From assembly GCA_002423495.1 (NCBI GenBank), contig DIWN01000098.1, forward strand, positions 17,266 through 41,855: a stretch of 24,590 nt of DNA, written 5' to 3'. This document shows positions 7,622 through 14,526 of the stretch, in pieces. The notes under the pieces were generated by a model. It was not told the DNA's origin, did no database searches, and saw nothing but the letters and a program-made list of their open reading frames with translations. The DNA comes from Anaerolineaceae bacterium UBA6105 (GTDB lineage Bacteria > Chloroflexota > Anaerolineae > Anaerolineales > Anaerolineaceae). Positions within the stretch are counted from its first letter, which is position 1. Each line of letters opens with the position of its first letter. Made by a program: the position numbers and the translations under genes.

Positions 7622-8818
7622 CTATGGCACTATGCTCACGTTTGATGATTCGATGATATCCGCGGGCATTGACTGCCAGTCTGTGCCATTGTTGCCCGTT
7701 ATGTAAATGCGGTTATCCGTTAGAGTGTCCGGCGTGATGGTGGCTGTGAGGAAGCCGACGAGACCGTTTACCATATCCAAGCTCACGGGGGTGACCGCGG
7801 GAGGTAGCCCGGCTGTTGTTTCGGTCCAGCTCGCCCCGCCATCAGATGTTTGATACATCCTGCCTTCTCCGAACGCGACACCAGTCAGAAGCGTCCCAAA
7901 ATCGAAGAACTCGATATTCTCAAGCATTCCCACGTACTCCCAGTTTTCAGCTGCATCAGTGCTGCTGCAAAAGTAAGTAACACTATTCCCGTTATCAAGA
8001 TAGGAACGAATGGGGAGGATGGCAGTAGTAGCGTCGATCCTGATGATGTTATCCACACTGGTTTGCTGGTTTTCGTCTAAAGGTAAACCCTGGCATTCAG
8101 CCTGTTTCCAGGAAATGCCGCCATCGACTGTCCGAAATACGTAATCTGCGCCAGAAACAGGAACAGAACCGCCAACTAACCCAATATCAGAACTGAGAAA
8201 GCCAAAGTGGCTCTTAATTCCTCCTGTGGGCAAGCCGTGATCATCCGGGTCGGCCGGGTTGTGTTCAAAGCGCAGCTCCCAATTTTGTCCTCCATCAGCA
8301 GTATGGTAGACGCTGACATATTGAGATCCGGCGCCAACCCCCTGATCGGAGAGTATGTAGCCCTCATTCGCATTCAAGAAAGAAATCTGTCCACAAGGAA
8401 AGCTCAGCTTGTGGGTCTGCCAATTGAGGCCACTATTGGTGGTCGAGTAAAGAGAGGCGGAGGAATCCGTTTCGGTTTGGCATATCCAAGCGATATCACC
8501 GGAAGGGAATGACGTGTAGGTTCCCCAACCGGACCCATGGGAAGGGAAGTCTGGGGGCGTGACCGTGAGCCAGTGTTCGCCAAAGTTCCCGATGTGGTAA
8601 AAGCGGATCTGGTCCAGGTTGCTGGCCCAGCCAAAACCCTCTGCGAACATGTACAATTTAAACAAAGGGGAAAGATAATTTGGCATCGATGTGGGAGGGG
8701 CGATTGTTGCCGGGAGGCTGGGCTCCGGTGTGTTTGTCATTGCGGGCGATGGGTGGATGCAGCCTGTGAGAACCAGGAGTCCTGCAATCAGGGTAAGAAT
8801 TAGTCGCTTCGTGGTCAT
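7622..8818 (-). CDS. Lipoprotein with BNR/Ycf48-like beta-propeller repeats
   Basis: A 398-residue exported lipoprotein. The signal peptide has lipobox LTGC with Cys20, then a Pro/Ser/Thr linker to about residue 48. The rest has at least five BNR/Asp-box-like turns of the S/T-x-D-G-G-x-x-W type (TADGGQNW, TVDGGISW, TSDGGASW, plus degenerate TTNSGLNW, STDAAENW and TGNNGTDW). They are spaced as in six- or seven-bladed propellers of the sialidase or Ycf48/HCF136 type. Sialidase active-site Arg/Tyr/Glu residues are not evident, so it is more likely a binding or scaffold protein than an enzyme. The ATG at 8818 is chosen because GGAGG sits 5 nt upstream; the TTG at 8830 overlaps that site. Confidence 0.85.
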   Translation of the reverse strand: MTTKRLILTLIAGLLVLTGCIHPSPAMTNTPEPSLPATIAPPTSMPNYLSPLFKLYMFAEGFGWASNLDQIRFYHIGNFGEHWLTVTPPDFPSHGSGWGTYTSFPSGDIAWICQTETDSSASLYSTTNSGLNWQTHKLSFPCGQISFLNANEGYILSDQGVGAGSQYVSVYHTADGGQNWELRFEHNPADPDDHGLPTGGIKSHFGFLSSDIGLVGGSVPVSGADYVFRTVDGGISWKQAECQGLPLDENQQTSVDNIIRIDATTAILPIRSYLDNGNSVTYFCSSTDAAENWEYVGMLENIEFFDFGTLLTGVAFGEGRMYQTSDGGASWTETTAGLPPAVTPVSLDMVNGLVGFLTATITPDTLTDNRIYITGNNGTDWQSMPADIIESSNVSIVP

Positions 8819-8894
8819 AAACGCCTCCAAATCGTATCAGTCAGTTATGATGATGCACGATTTGTGCCCATTTTACTGGTCAATTAAACGATAC

Positions 8895-8910
8895 TGTTTC
8901 ACGTGAAACA
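8895..8910. promoter_or_regulatory. parS: parS centromere site 1
   Basis: TGTTTCACGTGAAACA is a perfect 16-bp palindrome matching the widely conserved chromosomal ParB-binding site. In known systems ParB-CTP loads here and spreads, recruiting ParA and SMC for chromosome segregation. It lies upstream of the lipoprotein gene in non-coding DNA. Confidence 0.93.
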
Positions 8911-8989
8911 TTGCCATGTGCTTGGAAGGGGGCTGGGATGTAACGTGACAGCACTGTCCGATTCACTCAGAATCAGTGGAGAGTAACAA

Positions 8990-9005
8990 TGTTTCACGTG
9001 AAACA
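8990..9005. promoter_or_regulatory. parS: parS centromere site 2
   Basis: Second identical copy of the 16-bp palindrome TGTTTCACGTGAAACA, 95 bp from the first. Two perfect copies so close together make chance very unlikely. parA and parB are not in the window. Confidence 0.93.
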
Positions 9006-9042
9006 ATGGGTGTTTCGTGGTGGGATTGGGGGCTTGTGATGC

Positions 9043-9116
9043 TTGAGATTTGGCAAAATGGTGTTGGAAAGGACTTGTTTGGTGCGGTGGGCTGAGATTA
9101 GCAGGGCAAATCTCAA
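9043..9116. repeat. Competing inverted repeats
   Basis: The arm TTGAGATTTG (9043-9052) is an exact inverse of CAAATCTCAA (9107-9116), 54 nt apart. A second arm TGAGATT (9093-9099) pairs with the same 3' arm (AATCTCA, 9109-9115) across a 9-nt loop. The two hairpins exclude each other if transcribed on the plus strand. Confidence 0.6.
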
Positions 9117-9290
9117 CGGATTTCCTTCAAAACGTCTCGGAGAACGCAAAACTTCTAGGCTTTTGAATAGTGAGGGGGTTGAAATGGATCGCAGGTAGGT
9201 TGATTGCTATAGAGGGGATAAATTCTCAGCCTGGTTCAAACATGTGTCTTCTGTGAACTCCAGTTATTAGTTTTGGGGATCACAATAAGA

Positions 9291-9522
9291 ATTGCCTTCG
9301 CAGGGTCGAATAAGTGCCCTTGGGGTACTCGCTCAGTTGTGATAGTAAGCCTGGGTTAAAAAGAAAAATGTCCTCTGTGCGGGTCGAATAAGTGCCCTTG
9401 GGGTACTCGCTCAGTTTTGATTGTAAGTGGGGACTAAAAGAAAAATGTCCTTTGTGCGGGTCGAATAAGTGCCCTTGGGGTACTCGCTCAGTTTTGATTG
9501 TAAGTGGGGACTAAAAGAAAAA
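9291..9522. repeat. Three 77-78 bp tandem repeats, each bearing a tRNA-Arg 3'-end copy
   Basis: Units are 9446-9522, 9369-9445 and 9291-9368. The first two differ at a single base (76/77); the third is diverged at its edges but keeps a 36-bp core (9303-9338) identical in all three. On the tRNA strand each unit ends with a degenerate copy of the tRNA's last 20 nt (T-loop 3' part and acceptor 3' strand), at 9446-9465, 9369-9388 and 9291-9310. The first two match the real end (9523-9542) at 15 and 16 of 20 bases; the third is worse. Each unit also has a T-rich tract after the tRNA-like end and a potential 7-bp hairpin with a TTG loop in the core. Confidence 0.93.
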
Positions 9523-9595
9523 TGTCCTCGGCGCGATTCGAACGCGCAACCGTCTGCTCCGCAAGCAGGTGCTCTGTCCATTAAGCTACGAGGAC
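9523..9595 (-). tRNA. tRNA-Arg (anticodon GCG)
   Basis: A complete 73-nt cloverleaf. The acceptor stem GTCCTCG / CGAGGAC is fully paired with discriminator A. The D-stem pairs GCTT with GAGC. The anticodon loop TTGCGGA gives GCG (at 9562-9560), reading CGC and CGU. The T-stem GCGCG / CGCGC closes TTCGAAT. Position 27-43 is a C-A mismatch, leaving four anticodon-stem pairs. CCA is not encoded. Immediately 3' lies a T-rich tract (9522-9513) that may end the transcript, followed by the tandem repeats. Confidence 0.97.
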
Positions 9596-9613
9596 GTTTC
9601 TGTAAGACTTGCC

Positions 9614-9642
9614 ATTCTAACCCCATTTTGGATTTGGGTCAA
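9614..9642 (-). promoter_or_regulatory. Promoter of tRNA-Arg
   Basis: Minus-strand TTGACC (9642-9637), 17-bp spacer, TAGAAT (9619-9614). The predicted start is about 11 nt before the mature tRNA 5' end. Near-consensus and well placed. Confidence 0.8.
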
Positions 9643-9725
9643 GCCCAATACGTTAGTTTGTGATTCACAAATGAAAATGAAGCCATAAACGGAAAGTATA
9701 TTTAGTCGGACTGAATAAAAGAAAT

Positions 9726-9753
9726 TTGTCTTTTTCATGCAATCGCTTACAAT
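9726..9753 (+). promoter_or_regulatory. Promoter of the zinc-ribbon methyltransferase gene
   Basis: TTGTCT (9726-9731), 16-bp spacer, TACAAT (9748-9753). The start point would be near 9760, about 5 nt before the ATG at 9765, giving a near-leaderless message with no ribosome-binding site. Confidence 0.6.
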
Positions 9754-9764
9754 TATCGAAAACA

Positions 9765-10547
9765 ATGAATAACTTTACACGCTTAATTACTGCTTATCAC
9801 TCGGGGTATCTGCCCTATCGTCTTTTTAGTTACCTCAAGGCTAAAATACTCTTTACACTGCCTGGAACTTGGCGGGCTCGATTGTATAGTGGTGATGAGT
9901 ACTATTGCCCGGTTTGCGACAGCCACTTAAGCAACTTTCCTCCTTTTTTCCGTCCTTACCACCGCTGGTGCCCGGTATGTAAGTCGTTGGCGCGGCATCG
10001 TTTTGTATGGACATTTTTTCAACAGGCAAAGTTGCCGATTCATCGCAAAAATCTACGCATTCTACATATTGCACCTGAAGACGCCATTCGGAATTTGTTT
10101 CTTTCAATTCCAGGTGCTGACTACATTAGTGGAGACCTCTACAACAAGAACGCCATGGTAAAAATGGATGTTTGCGCCATCAATTATCCAGAAAATTGCT
10201 TTGACCTGATTTTTTGCTCACATGTACTTGAACACGTGGATGATGATCGCCAAGCTCTACAGGAATTTCACCGCGTACTAAGCCCAGAAGGACAGCTAAT
10301 GCTGATGGTGCCAATTATTGGTGAGATAACAATTCAAGATCCTTCTGTTACTAATCCTGCTGAACGCGAACGTCTTTTTGGTCAACTTGACCATGTTCGC
10401 GTCTATGGAAACGACTTCGTTGATATTGTTGCTGGTGAGGGCTTTGAGGTTGAGACTATTCGTCCTAATGATTTCGCTACGGATGAAGATGTTCGCCGCC
10501 AACAGCTTGACGTTCAGGATAGGCTCTTTGTTTGCAAAAAGAGTTAA
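9765..10547 (+). CDS. Class I SAM-dependent methyltransferase with zinc-ribbon N-terminus
   Basis: A 260-residue protein. After a basic/hydrophobic N-terminus, two CxxC pairs (CPVCDSH and WCPVCKSLARHR) form a zinc-ribbon-like module. A methyltransferase domain follows with LRILHIAPED in place of the usual DxGxGxG motif I, the acidic end of strand 2 (ISGDLYN), and the type-11 core FDLIFCSHVLEHVDDDRQAL with FHRVLSPEGQLMLMVP. This His-Ala-Pro-Glu variant is found in methyltransferases of glycan and cell-surface gene sets, so a sugar or lipid acceptor is plausible but unproven. The ATG at 9765 is preferred because the alternative TTG at 9726 is part of the -35 element. The gene appears AT-richer than its neighbours and stands alone, which hints at horizontal acquisition. 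Confidence 0.85.
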   Translation: MNNFTRLITAYHSGYLPYRLFSYLKAKILFTLPGTWRARLYSGDEYYCPVCDSHLSNFPPFFRPYHRWCPVCKSLARHRFVWTFFQQAKLPIHRKNLRILHIAPEDAIRNLFLSIPGADYISGDLYNKNAMVKMDVCAINYPENCFDLIFCSHVLEHVDDDRQALQEFHRVLSPEGQLMLMVPIIGEITIQDPSVTNPAERERLFGQLDHVRVYGNDFVDIVAGEGFEVETIRPNDFATDEDVRRQQLDVQDRLFVCKKS

Positions 10548-10579
10548 TCTTCGTTTCCTCTGCGACTTATCGGTAATAA

Positions 10580-10620
10580 GGGCTCGTTAGCCCAAAATCC
10601 ACCTTTTCAGTTTATACTGA
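10580..10620. other. Two small hairpins before iorA
   Basis: GGGCT-CGTT-AGCCC (10580-10593) and TTCAGT-TTAT-ACTGAA (10605-10620) are perfect short hairpins. The second contains TATACT (10613-10618), a possible iorA -10 element with no good -35. The first has no T-run, so it is a doubtful terminator for the methyltransferase gene. Confidence 0.4.
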
Positions 10621-10674
10621 AGTTCAGCATATCCGTCACTCACTCAACTCACCTTGACGGAAAAGGAGGATGCA

Positions 10675-12456
10675 TTGAAACAATTGATCACTGGCGACGA
10701 AGCTGTCGCCCGCGGAGCCTGGGAGGCAGGTGTGCGTTTTGCTTCAGCCTACCCTGGTACCCCTAGCACTGAGATCCTTGAAAATATCGCCACTTACAAA
10801 GAAATCCACTCTGAATGGGCTCCCAACGAGAAAACAGCCCTCGAATCGGTCATTGGGGCGTCCCTGGCAGGTGCACGCGCGATCGCCTCGATGAAGCATG
10901 TTGGCTTAAATGTGGCAGCAGACCCCTTCTTCACCTTTGCCTACATGGGCGTCAATGCTGGCGCGGTGGTTGTCACTGCGGATGAGCCCGGGCAGTTCTC
11001 GTCCCAGAACGAGCAGGATAACCGCAACTACGCCAAAGCCGCCATGACGCCGATGTTTGAACCCTCCGACAGCCAGGAATGCAAAGACATGCTGCTCGAG
11101 GCTTTCGAGATCAGCGAGAAGCATGACATCCCGGTGCTCTTCAGAATGACGACGCGGGTTTGCCATTCCAAGAGCCTGGTGGAGTTGGGTGAGCGGCAGG
11201 ACGTGCCCATCAAGCCTTATGTCAAGAATATCAAGAAGTACGTGGCAGTGCCGGCCAACGCCCGCCCAATGAAAGTCAAAGTTCAGGAAAATCAGGCAAT
11301 ATTAAGGTTCTATTCAAACAACTGCCAGTGGAATCGTATCGAGATGAACGAACCTAATATTGGTATCATCTGCTCTGGCGACTGTTATCTCTACGCCCGC
11401 GAGGTGTTCGGCGATGGCGCTTCCTATCTGAAACTAGGTTTCACCAATCCTCTGCCAGACGACTTGATACGCGAGTTTGCTTCAAAAGTCGAGAAGATCT
11501 ATATCATCGAAGAAAATGATCCTTATATTGAGGATCATGTGCGCGCTTTAGGTATCGCCTGCGATGGCAAGAACATCTTCCCTCTCAATGGTGAAATGAA
11601 GCCGGAAGTGATTCGCTCTGTCATGTTTGGCGAGGAATACACTTTGGACGACGAAGTTCGTGCGGCCGTCATCCCGCGACCGCCCACGCTTTGCGCCGGC
11701 TGTCCGCATCGCGGCTTCTTCTACGAACTCGGCCGCCGCAAGAACGTCATGGTTTCAGGTGACATTGGCTGTTACACGCTTGCGTCCGGTGCACCGTACC
11801 ACGCCATGGAGACGACGGTCTGCATGGGAGCCAGCATCAGCCTTGGGCATGGCGCTCAGCAGATCTTCGACACCATCGAGGGCAACAAGATGCGCGTAGT
11901 CTCAGTGATCGGCGACTCGACCTTCTTCCACACCGGTATCAATTCGTTATTGGACGTTGCCTACAATAAAAGCAACCTGATTACCGTTGTGCTCGATAAC
12001 CGCATTACCGCCATGACTGGCCAGCAGGACAACCCGGGCACGGGTCTCACAATCCAGGGCGAAATCACCGAAGCTGTCAGCATTGAGGCAATCGCCCGGG
12101 CTTTTGGCTTTAAGAACGTCCGGGTCATTGATCCCAACCAGTTGAGTGAGGTCAAAGAAACGCTTGACTGGGCGCTGGCTTTGCAGGAACCATCTGTGAT
12201 CATCACTCGCTGGCCTTGCGCGCTCAAAAAGCAAAACGCTCTCGACAAAGAAGAGTTCAAGGGGTCTTTTACCTCGGTTTACTGGGTAAACGAAGAGGTC
12301 TGCATCGGCTGCAAGAAGTGCACGCGCACTGGCTGCCCGGCGATTGTCTTCCAGTTTGAGAAGAAGAAATCATCGATTGACCCCGAAAAATGCGTTGGCT
12401 GCAGCGTGTGCGCCCAGGTGTGCCCGGTGCATGCGATTCGGAAAGTGGAGGCGTGA
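10675..12456 (+). CDS. iorA: Indolepyruvate ferredoxin oxidoreductase, alpha subunit
   Basis: The TPP-dependent subunit of IorAB, which oxidatively decarboxylates aryl pyruvates (from Trp, Phe, Tyr) to acyl-CoA and reduces ferredoxin during anaerobic amino-acid fermentation. In 593 residues: N-terminal ITGDEAVARGAWEAGV and YPGTPSTEI; CAGCPHRGFFYEL near 340; the TPP/Mg motif GDSTFFHTGINSLLDVAYN near 413; and VVLDNRITAMTGQQDNPGTG. The C-terminal ferredoxin domain has the Ior-type cluster C543-x2-C546-x2-C549-x4-C554-P and the normal C573-x2-C576-x2-C579-x3-C583-P, so two [4Fe-4S] clusters. The TTG at 10675 is chosen because AAAAGGAGG ends 5 nt upstream; a TTG at 10654 precedes that site. Confidence 0.96.
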   Translation: MKQLITGDEAVARGAWEAGVRFASAYPGTPSTEILENIATYKEIHSEWAPNEKTALESVIGASLAGARAIASMKHVGLNVAADPFFTFAYMGVNAGAVVVTADEPGQFSSQNEQDNRNYAKAAMTPMFEPSDSQECKDMLLEAFEISEKHDIPVLFRMTTRVCHSKSLVELGERQDVPIKPYVKNIKKYVAVPANARPMKVKVQENQAILRFYSNNCQWNRIEMNEPNIGIICSGDCYLYAREVFGDGASYLKLGFTNPLPDDLIREFASKVEKIYIIEENDPYIEDHVRALGIACDGKNIFPLNGEMKPEVIRSVMFGEEYTLDDEVRAAVIPRPPTLCAGCPHRGFFYELGRRKNVMVSGDIGCYTLASGAPYHAMETTVCMGASISLGHGAQQIFDTIEGNKMRVVSVIGDSTFFHTGINSLLDVAYNKSNLITVVLDNRITAMTGQQDNPGTGLTIQGEITEAVSIEAIARAFGFKNVRVIDPNQLSEVKETLDWALALQEPSVIITRWPCALKKQNALDKEEFKGSFTSVYWVNEEVCIGCKKCTRTGCPAIVFQFEKKKSSIDPEKCVGCSVCAQVCPVHAIRKVEA

Positions 12457-13037
12457 TGACCACAAAAAACATTCTCTTGACCGGCGTTGGGGGGCAGGGC
12501 ACCATTCTGGCCAGCAAATTACTGACAGAAGGGCTGCTTTCACAGGGTTATGATGTAAAAATGAGCGAAGTTCACGGCATGTCGCAGCGTGAGGGTCCGG
12601 TTCTGACCCATGTGCGCTTTGGCGAGCAGGTCTTTTCGCCAATTGTCGAGGCCAAAAAGGCCGATGTGATCATTGGTTTTGAGGAGCTCGAGGTGCTGCG
12701 CAACTTGGAATACCTGCGCGAGGACGGCAAGGGGGTTGTGATCCTCAACAGAGTGCGCGTCAACCCGATCGGGGTACAAAACGGGAGCGACAAGTACCCA
12801 GAAAACGTGGCCGAACTGATCAGCACGCGCGCTGGTAAGGTGATCGCCATGGATGCCAGCGAGGAAGCCCGCAAGCTTGGTAATTTGCGGGTGATGAACA
12901 TCATCCTGCTGGGTGCCAGCGTGCGCCAGTTGGGGCTCGAGGAGATCGACTGGGGCAAGGTCATCGCTGAAAACGTCAAAGCACAGTACGTGGAACTCAA
13001 TCAGCAGGCCTTTGAGCTTGGCAAAAGCCTGAGTTAA
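12456..13037 (+). CDS. iorB: Indolepyruvate ferredoxin oxidoreductase, beta subunit
   Basis: The 193-residue gamma-type (POR_N-like catalytic) partner of IorA. It begins TTKNILLTGVGGQGTILASKLL, the Gly-rich motif of the family, followed by the conserved SEVHGMSQREGPVLTHVRFG segment and the FEELEVLRNLEYL stretch. The length is usual. The ATG shares one base with the iorA stop (TGATG) and GGAGG lies 4 nt upstream inside iorA, so the two subunits are translationally coupled in equal amounts. A GTG one codon upstream is possible. The gene ends just before a bidirectional terminator. Confidence 0.96.
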   Translation: MTTKNILLTGVGGQGTILASKLLTEGLLSQGYDVKMSEVHGMSQREGPVLTHVRFGEQVFSPIVEAKKADVIIGFEELEVLRNLEYLREDGKGVVILNRVRVNPIGVQNGSDKYPENVAELISTRAGKVIAMDASEEARKLGNLRVMNIILLGASVRQLGLEEIDWGKVIAENVKAQYVELNQQAFELGKSLS

Positions 13038-13054
13038 GGTTTCGCTTAAAATAA

Positions 13055-13092
13055 AAGCTGGCTCAAGTTACCCGAGCCAGCTTATTCTTTTT
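13055..13092. terminator. Bidirectional intrinsic terminator between iorB and dnaN
   Basis: A 10-bp perfect stem AAGCTGGCTC / GAGCCAGCTT with a 9-nt loop. It is followed by ATTCTTTTT on the plus strand and TTTATTTTAA on the minus strand, so it serves both convergent genes. Confidence 0.93.
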
Positions 13093-13106
13093 AAATCACA
13101 AACAAT

Positions 13107-14246
13107 TTAGCGATTCACATTCATCGGCATGATGATGTGCCGGAAACTTTCGTCCCCAACTGGGCGAAGCATGCCGGGAGTGTTGGCGGCGTTGGTTTCC
13201 AGCAGCACATTGGCGGTCTTGATGACTTCCAGGGCTTCGCGCAGGAAGCGGATATTGAAGGAGATCAAGAGCGGCACACCGTCCACCGAGGCGTCCACGA
13301 TCACTTCGGATGAGCCAGTCTGCTCAGAGGTGGCGGAAATTTCCATTTGTGGACCACGATCCGCGCTGCCAGCCTCGGGCTGGATGTCCAGCCGGGCGAT
13401 GTAACTGCCTTCACGGGCGATAATCTCGGTCTGTTTGCAGGCTTTCAGCAGTTGGGCAGTGTTGATTACAGTGCGGGTCTTGAAACTGGTTGGGACGATG
13501 GCCGTATAGTTGGGGAAGTTGCCTTCAATCAGCTGTGAAACCAATTCCGCGTCCTTTAAATGGAAGATCACCTGTCCGCGTCCGGCTGGGAAGGACATCA
13601 GCAGGGTTTCATCGCCATTGACCGCAATGCGCGAGAGCTCGCTGAGGGCTCTGGCTGGGATCAGGGCTTCAAGGTTTTGGGGAGGCTTGTGCCCAATGGC
13701 AGCTTTGCTGATGGAGATGCGATAACCATCTGTGGCAGCCATCTCGAGTTCGTCTCCCTGGAAGCTCATGTGCACGCCTGTCAGGTTGGGGCGGGTGTCT
13801 TCTGTGGAGGCGGCGAAGGCCACGCGCTGGATCATTTCTTTGAAGTTTTCAACGTTCAACGGGATGGCAGTTTCATCATCGGACGAGGGCATGGGCGGGA
13901 ATTCTTCCGCGCTGATGCCTTTGATGTCGGTGTTGAGCGTGCCGCATTTCACATTGAGGGATTGGGTGCGTTCGTCTAGGGTCAGGGTCACTTCTTCGTT
14001 GGGGAGGTTGCTCACCATATCCACGAAGGTACGTGACGGCACGGTCAGCCCGCCTTCCTCGCTGACTTTCGCTCCGATCCAGGCGCTGATACCAAGCTCG
14101 AGGTTGGTAGCCGAGAGCCTCAGACGACCCTGGTCGGTTTTGATCAGGATATTCGAGAGTACAGGGAGCGTGCTGCGGGAAGTTACAGCGCGGGCAACCA
14201 CGTTGACGCCGTGGGCAAGCTGCTGCTGTTGAACAATTGCTTTCAT
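13107..14246 (-). CDS. dnaN: DNA polymerase III sliding clamp (beta subunit)
   Basis: The ring-shaped processivity clamp that tethers DNA polymerase III to DNA. 379 residues, standard length for three clamp domains of about 120 residues. N-terminal MKAIVQQQQLAHGVNVVARAV with SRSTLPVLSNILI, the domain 1-2 linker region KGISAEEFPPMP, FAASTEDTRPNLTGVHM, ATDGYRISISK, and the C-terminal HIIMPMNVNR, which matches the family's terminal peptide-binding region. The ATG at 14246 is chosen because GGAGG ends 6 nt upstream; the GTG at 14258 overlaps that site. Unlike in many genomes it is not next to dnaA, recF or gyrB here; its neighbours are iorB and an accessory gene. Confidence 0.97.
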   Translation of the reverse strand: MKAIVQQQQLAHGVNVVARAVTSRSTLPVLSNILIKTDQGRLRLSATNLELGISAWIGAKVSEEGGLTVPSRTFVDMVSNLPNEEVTLTLDERTQSLNVKCGTLNTDIKGISAEEFPPMPSSDDETAIPLNVENFKEMIQRVAFAASTEDTRPNLTGVHMSFQGDELEMAATDGYRISISKAAIGHKPPQNLEALIPARALSELSRIAVNGDETLLMSFPAGRGQVIFHLKDAELVSQLIEGNFPNYTAIVPTSFKTRTVINTAQLLKACKQTEIIAREGSYIARLDIQPEAGSADRGPQMEISATSEQTGSSEVIVDASVDGVPLLISFNIRFLREALEVIKTANVLLETNAANTPGMLRPVGDESFRHIIMPMNVNR

Positions 14247-14281
14247 AAGATCCTCCACGATTGGCTTTATTTATCCTTTTA

Positions 14282-14310
14282 AGTATACCCGCAAGAGCTT
14301 GTTTTTTCCA
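14282..14310 (-). promoter_or_regulatory. Possible dnaN promoter
   Basis: Minus-strand TGGAAA (14310-14305), 17-bp spacer, TATACT (14287-14282). This gives a leader of about 30 nt containing the GGAGG site. The -35 matches four of six consensus bases. Between here and the next promoter (14311-14455) nothing else is recognised. Confidence 0.42.
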
Positions 14311-14455
14311 GAATTGCGTGTTTTGTAGAGGTCGCGTACATACTCGCATCAGCCATGGGCAGGCTAGAACTCTATTTATTCAGTCTGCTTTCACGTATTT
14401 CTCAAAAGAGGTCTTGGAGCGCTTCCCCAAAACGGCTTATGAGGGTCCTGGATGA

Positions 14456-14517
14456 TATAATCCAACCAAAAGATACGCGCTCCTTTTGAGGAGGAGACGA
14501 TATCATTCCCATAAGGA
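14456..14517 (+). promoter_or_regulatory. -10 element and hairpin leader of the nucleotidyltransferase gene
   Basis: A perfect TATAAT (14456-14461) without a clear -35. The leader holds CTCCT-TTTG-AGGAG (14480-14493), a small hairpin that would pair an AGGAGGAG purine tract lying more than 30 nt before the ATG. The likely working ribosome-binding site is AAGGA at 14513-14517, 9 nt before the start. An in-frame TAG at 14518 rules out an earlier start. Confidence 0.5.
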
Positions 14518-14526
14518 TAGCCTGCC

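Larger units (their letters stand above)
8819..9522. other. Gene-free 0.7-kb segment with parS sites and repeats
   Basis: No credible coding region is seen on either strand between the lipoprotein start and the tRNA-Arg 3' end. The segment holds two perfect parS palindromes (8895-8910, 8990-9005), a set of inverted repeats (9043-9116) and three 77-78 bp tandem repeats (9291-9522). Sequence 9117-9290 shows nothing I can name. Confidence 0.8.

Noticed and set aside
8049..8057. DnaA box TTATCCACA near the parS sites and dnaN, suggesting oriC.
   Set aside because: A single box inside the beta-propeller coding sequence; no cluster or AT-rich unwinding region was found.
9291..9522. CRISPR array.
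   Set aside because: Whole 77-bp units repeat with no variable spacers, and no cas genes are present.
9291..9595. Prophage or genomic-island attachment at the tRNA.
   Set aside because: tRNA 3'-end copies are present, but they are only 77 bp apart and no integrase or phage gene is in the window; kept only as an alternative for the repeat origin.
9411..9663. Open frames on both strands across the tRNA (products with RSLMDRAPACGADG or RRDSNAQPSAPQAGAL).
   Set aside because: These are the well-known spurious translations of a tRNA gene; the cloverleaf and tRNA promoter explain the sequence.
12390..12455. N-terminal extension of IorB from the upstream in-frame ATG.
   Set aside because: The added residues lie over the IorA ferredoxin domain; GGAGG and the TGATG coupling support the start at 12456.
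13560..14232. Plus-strand ORFs over dnaN.
   Set aside because: They are out-of-frame shadows of the clear sliding-clamp gene and lack ribosome-binding sites or motifs.
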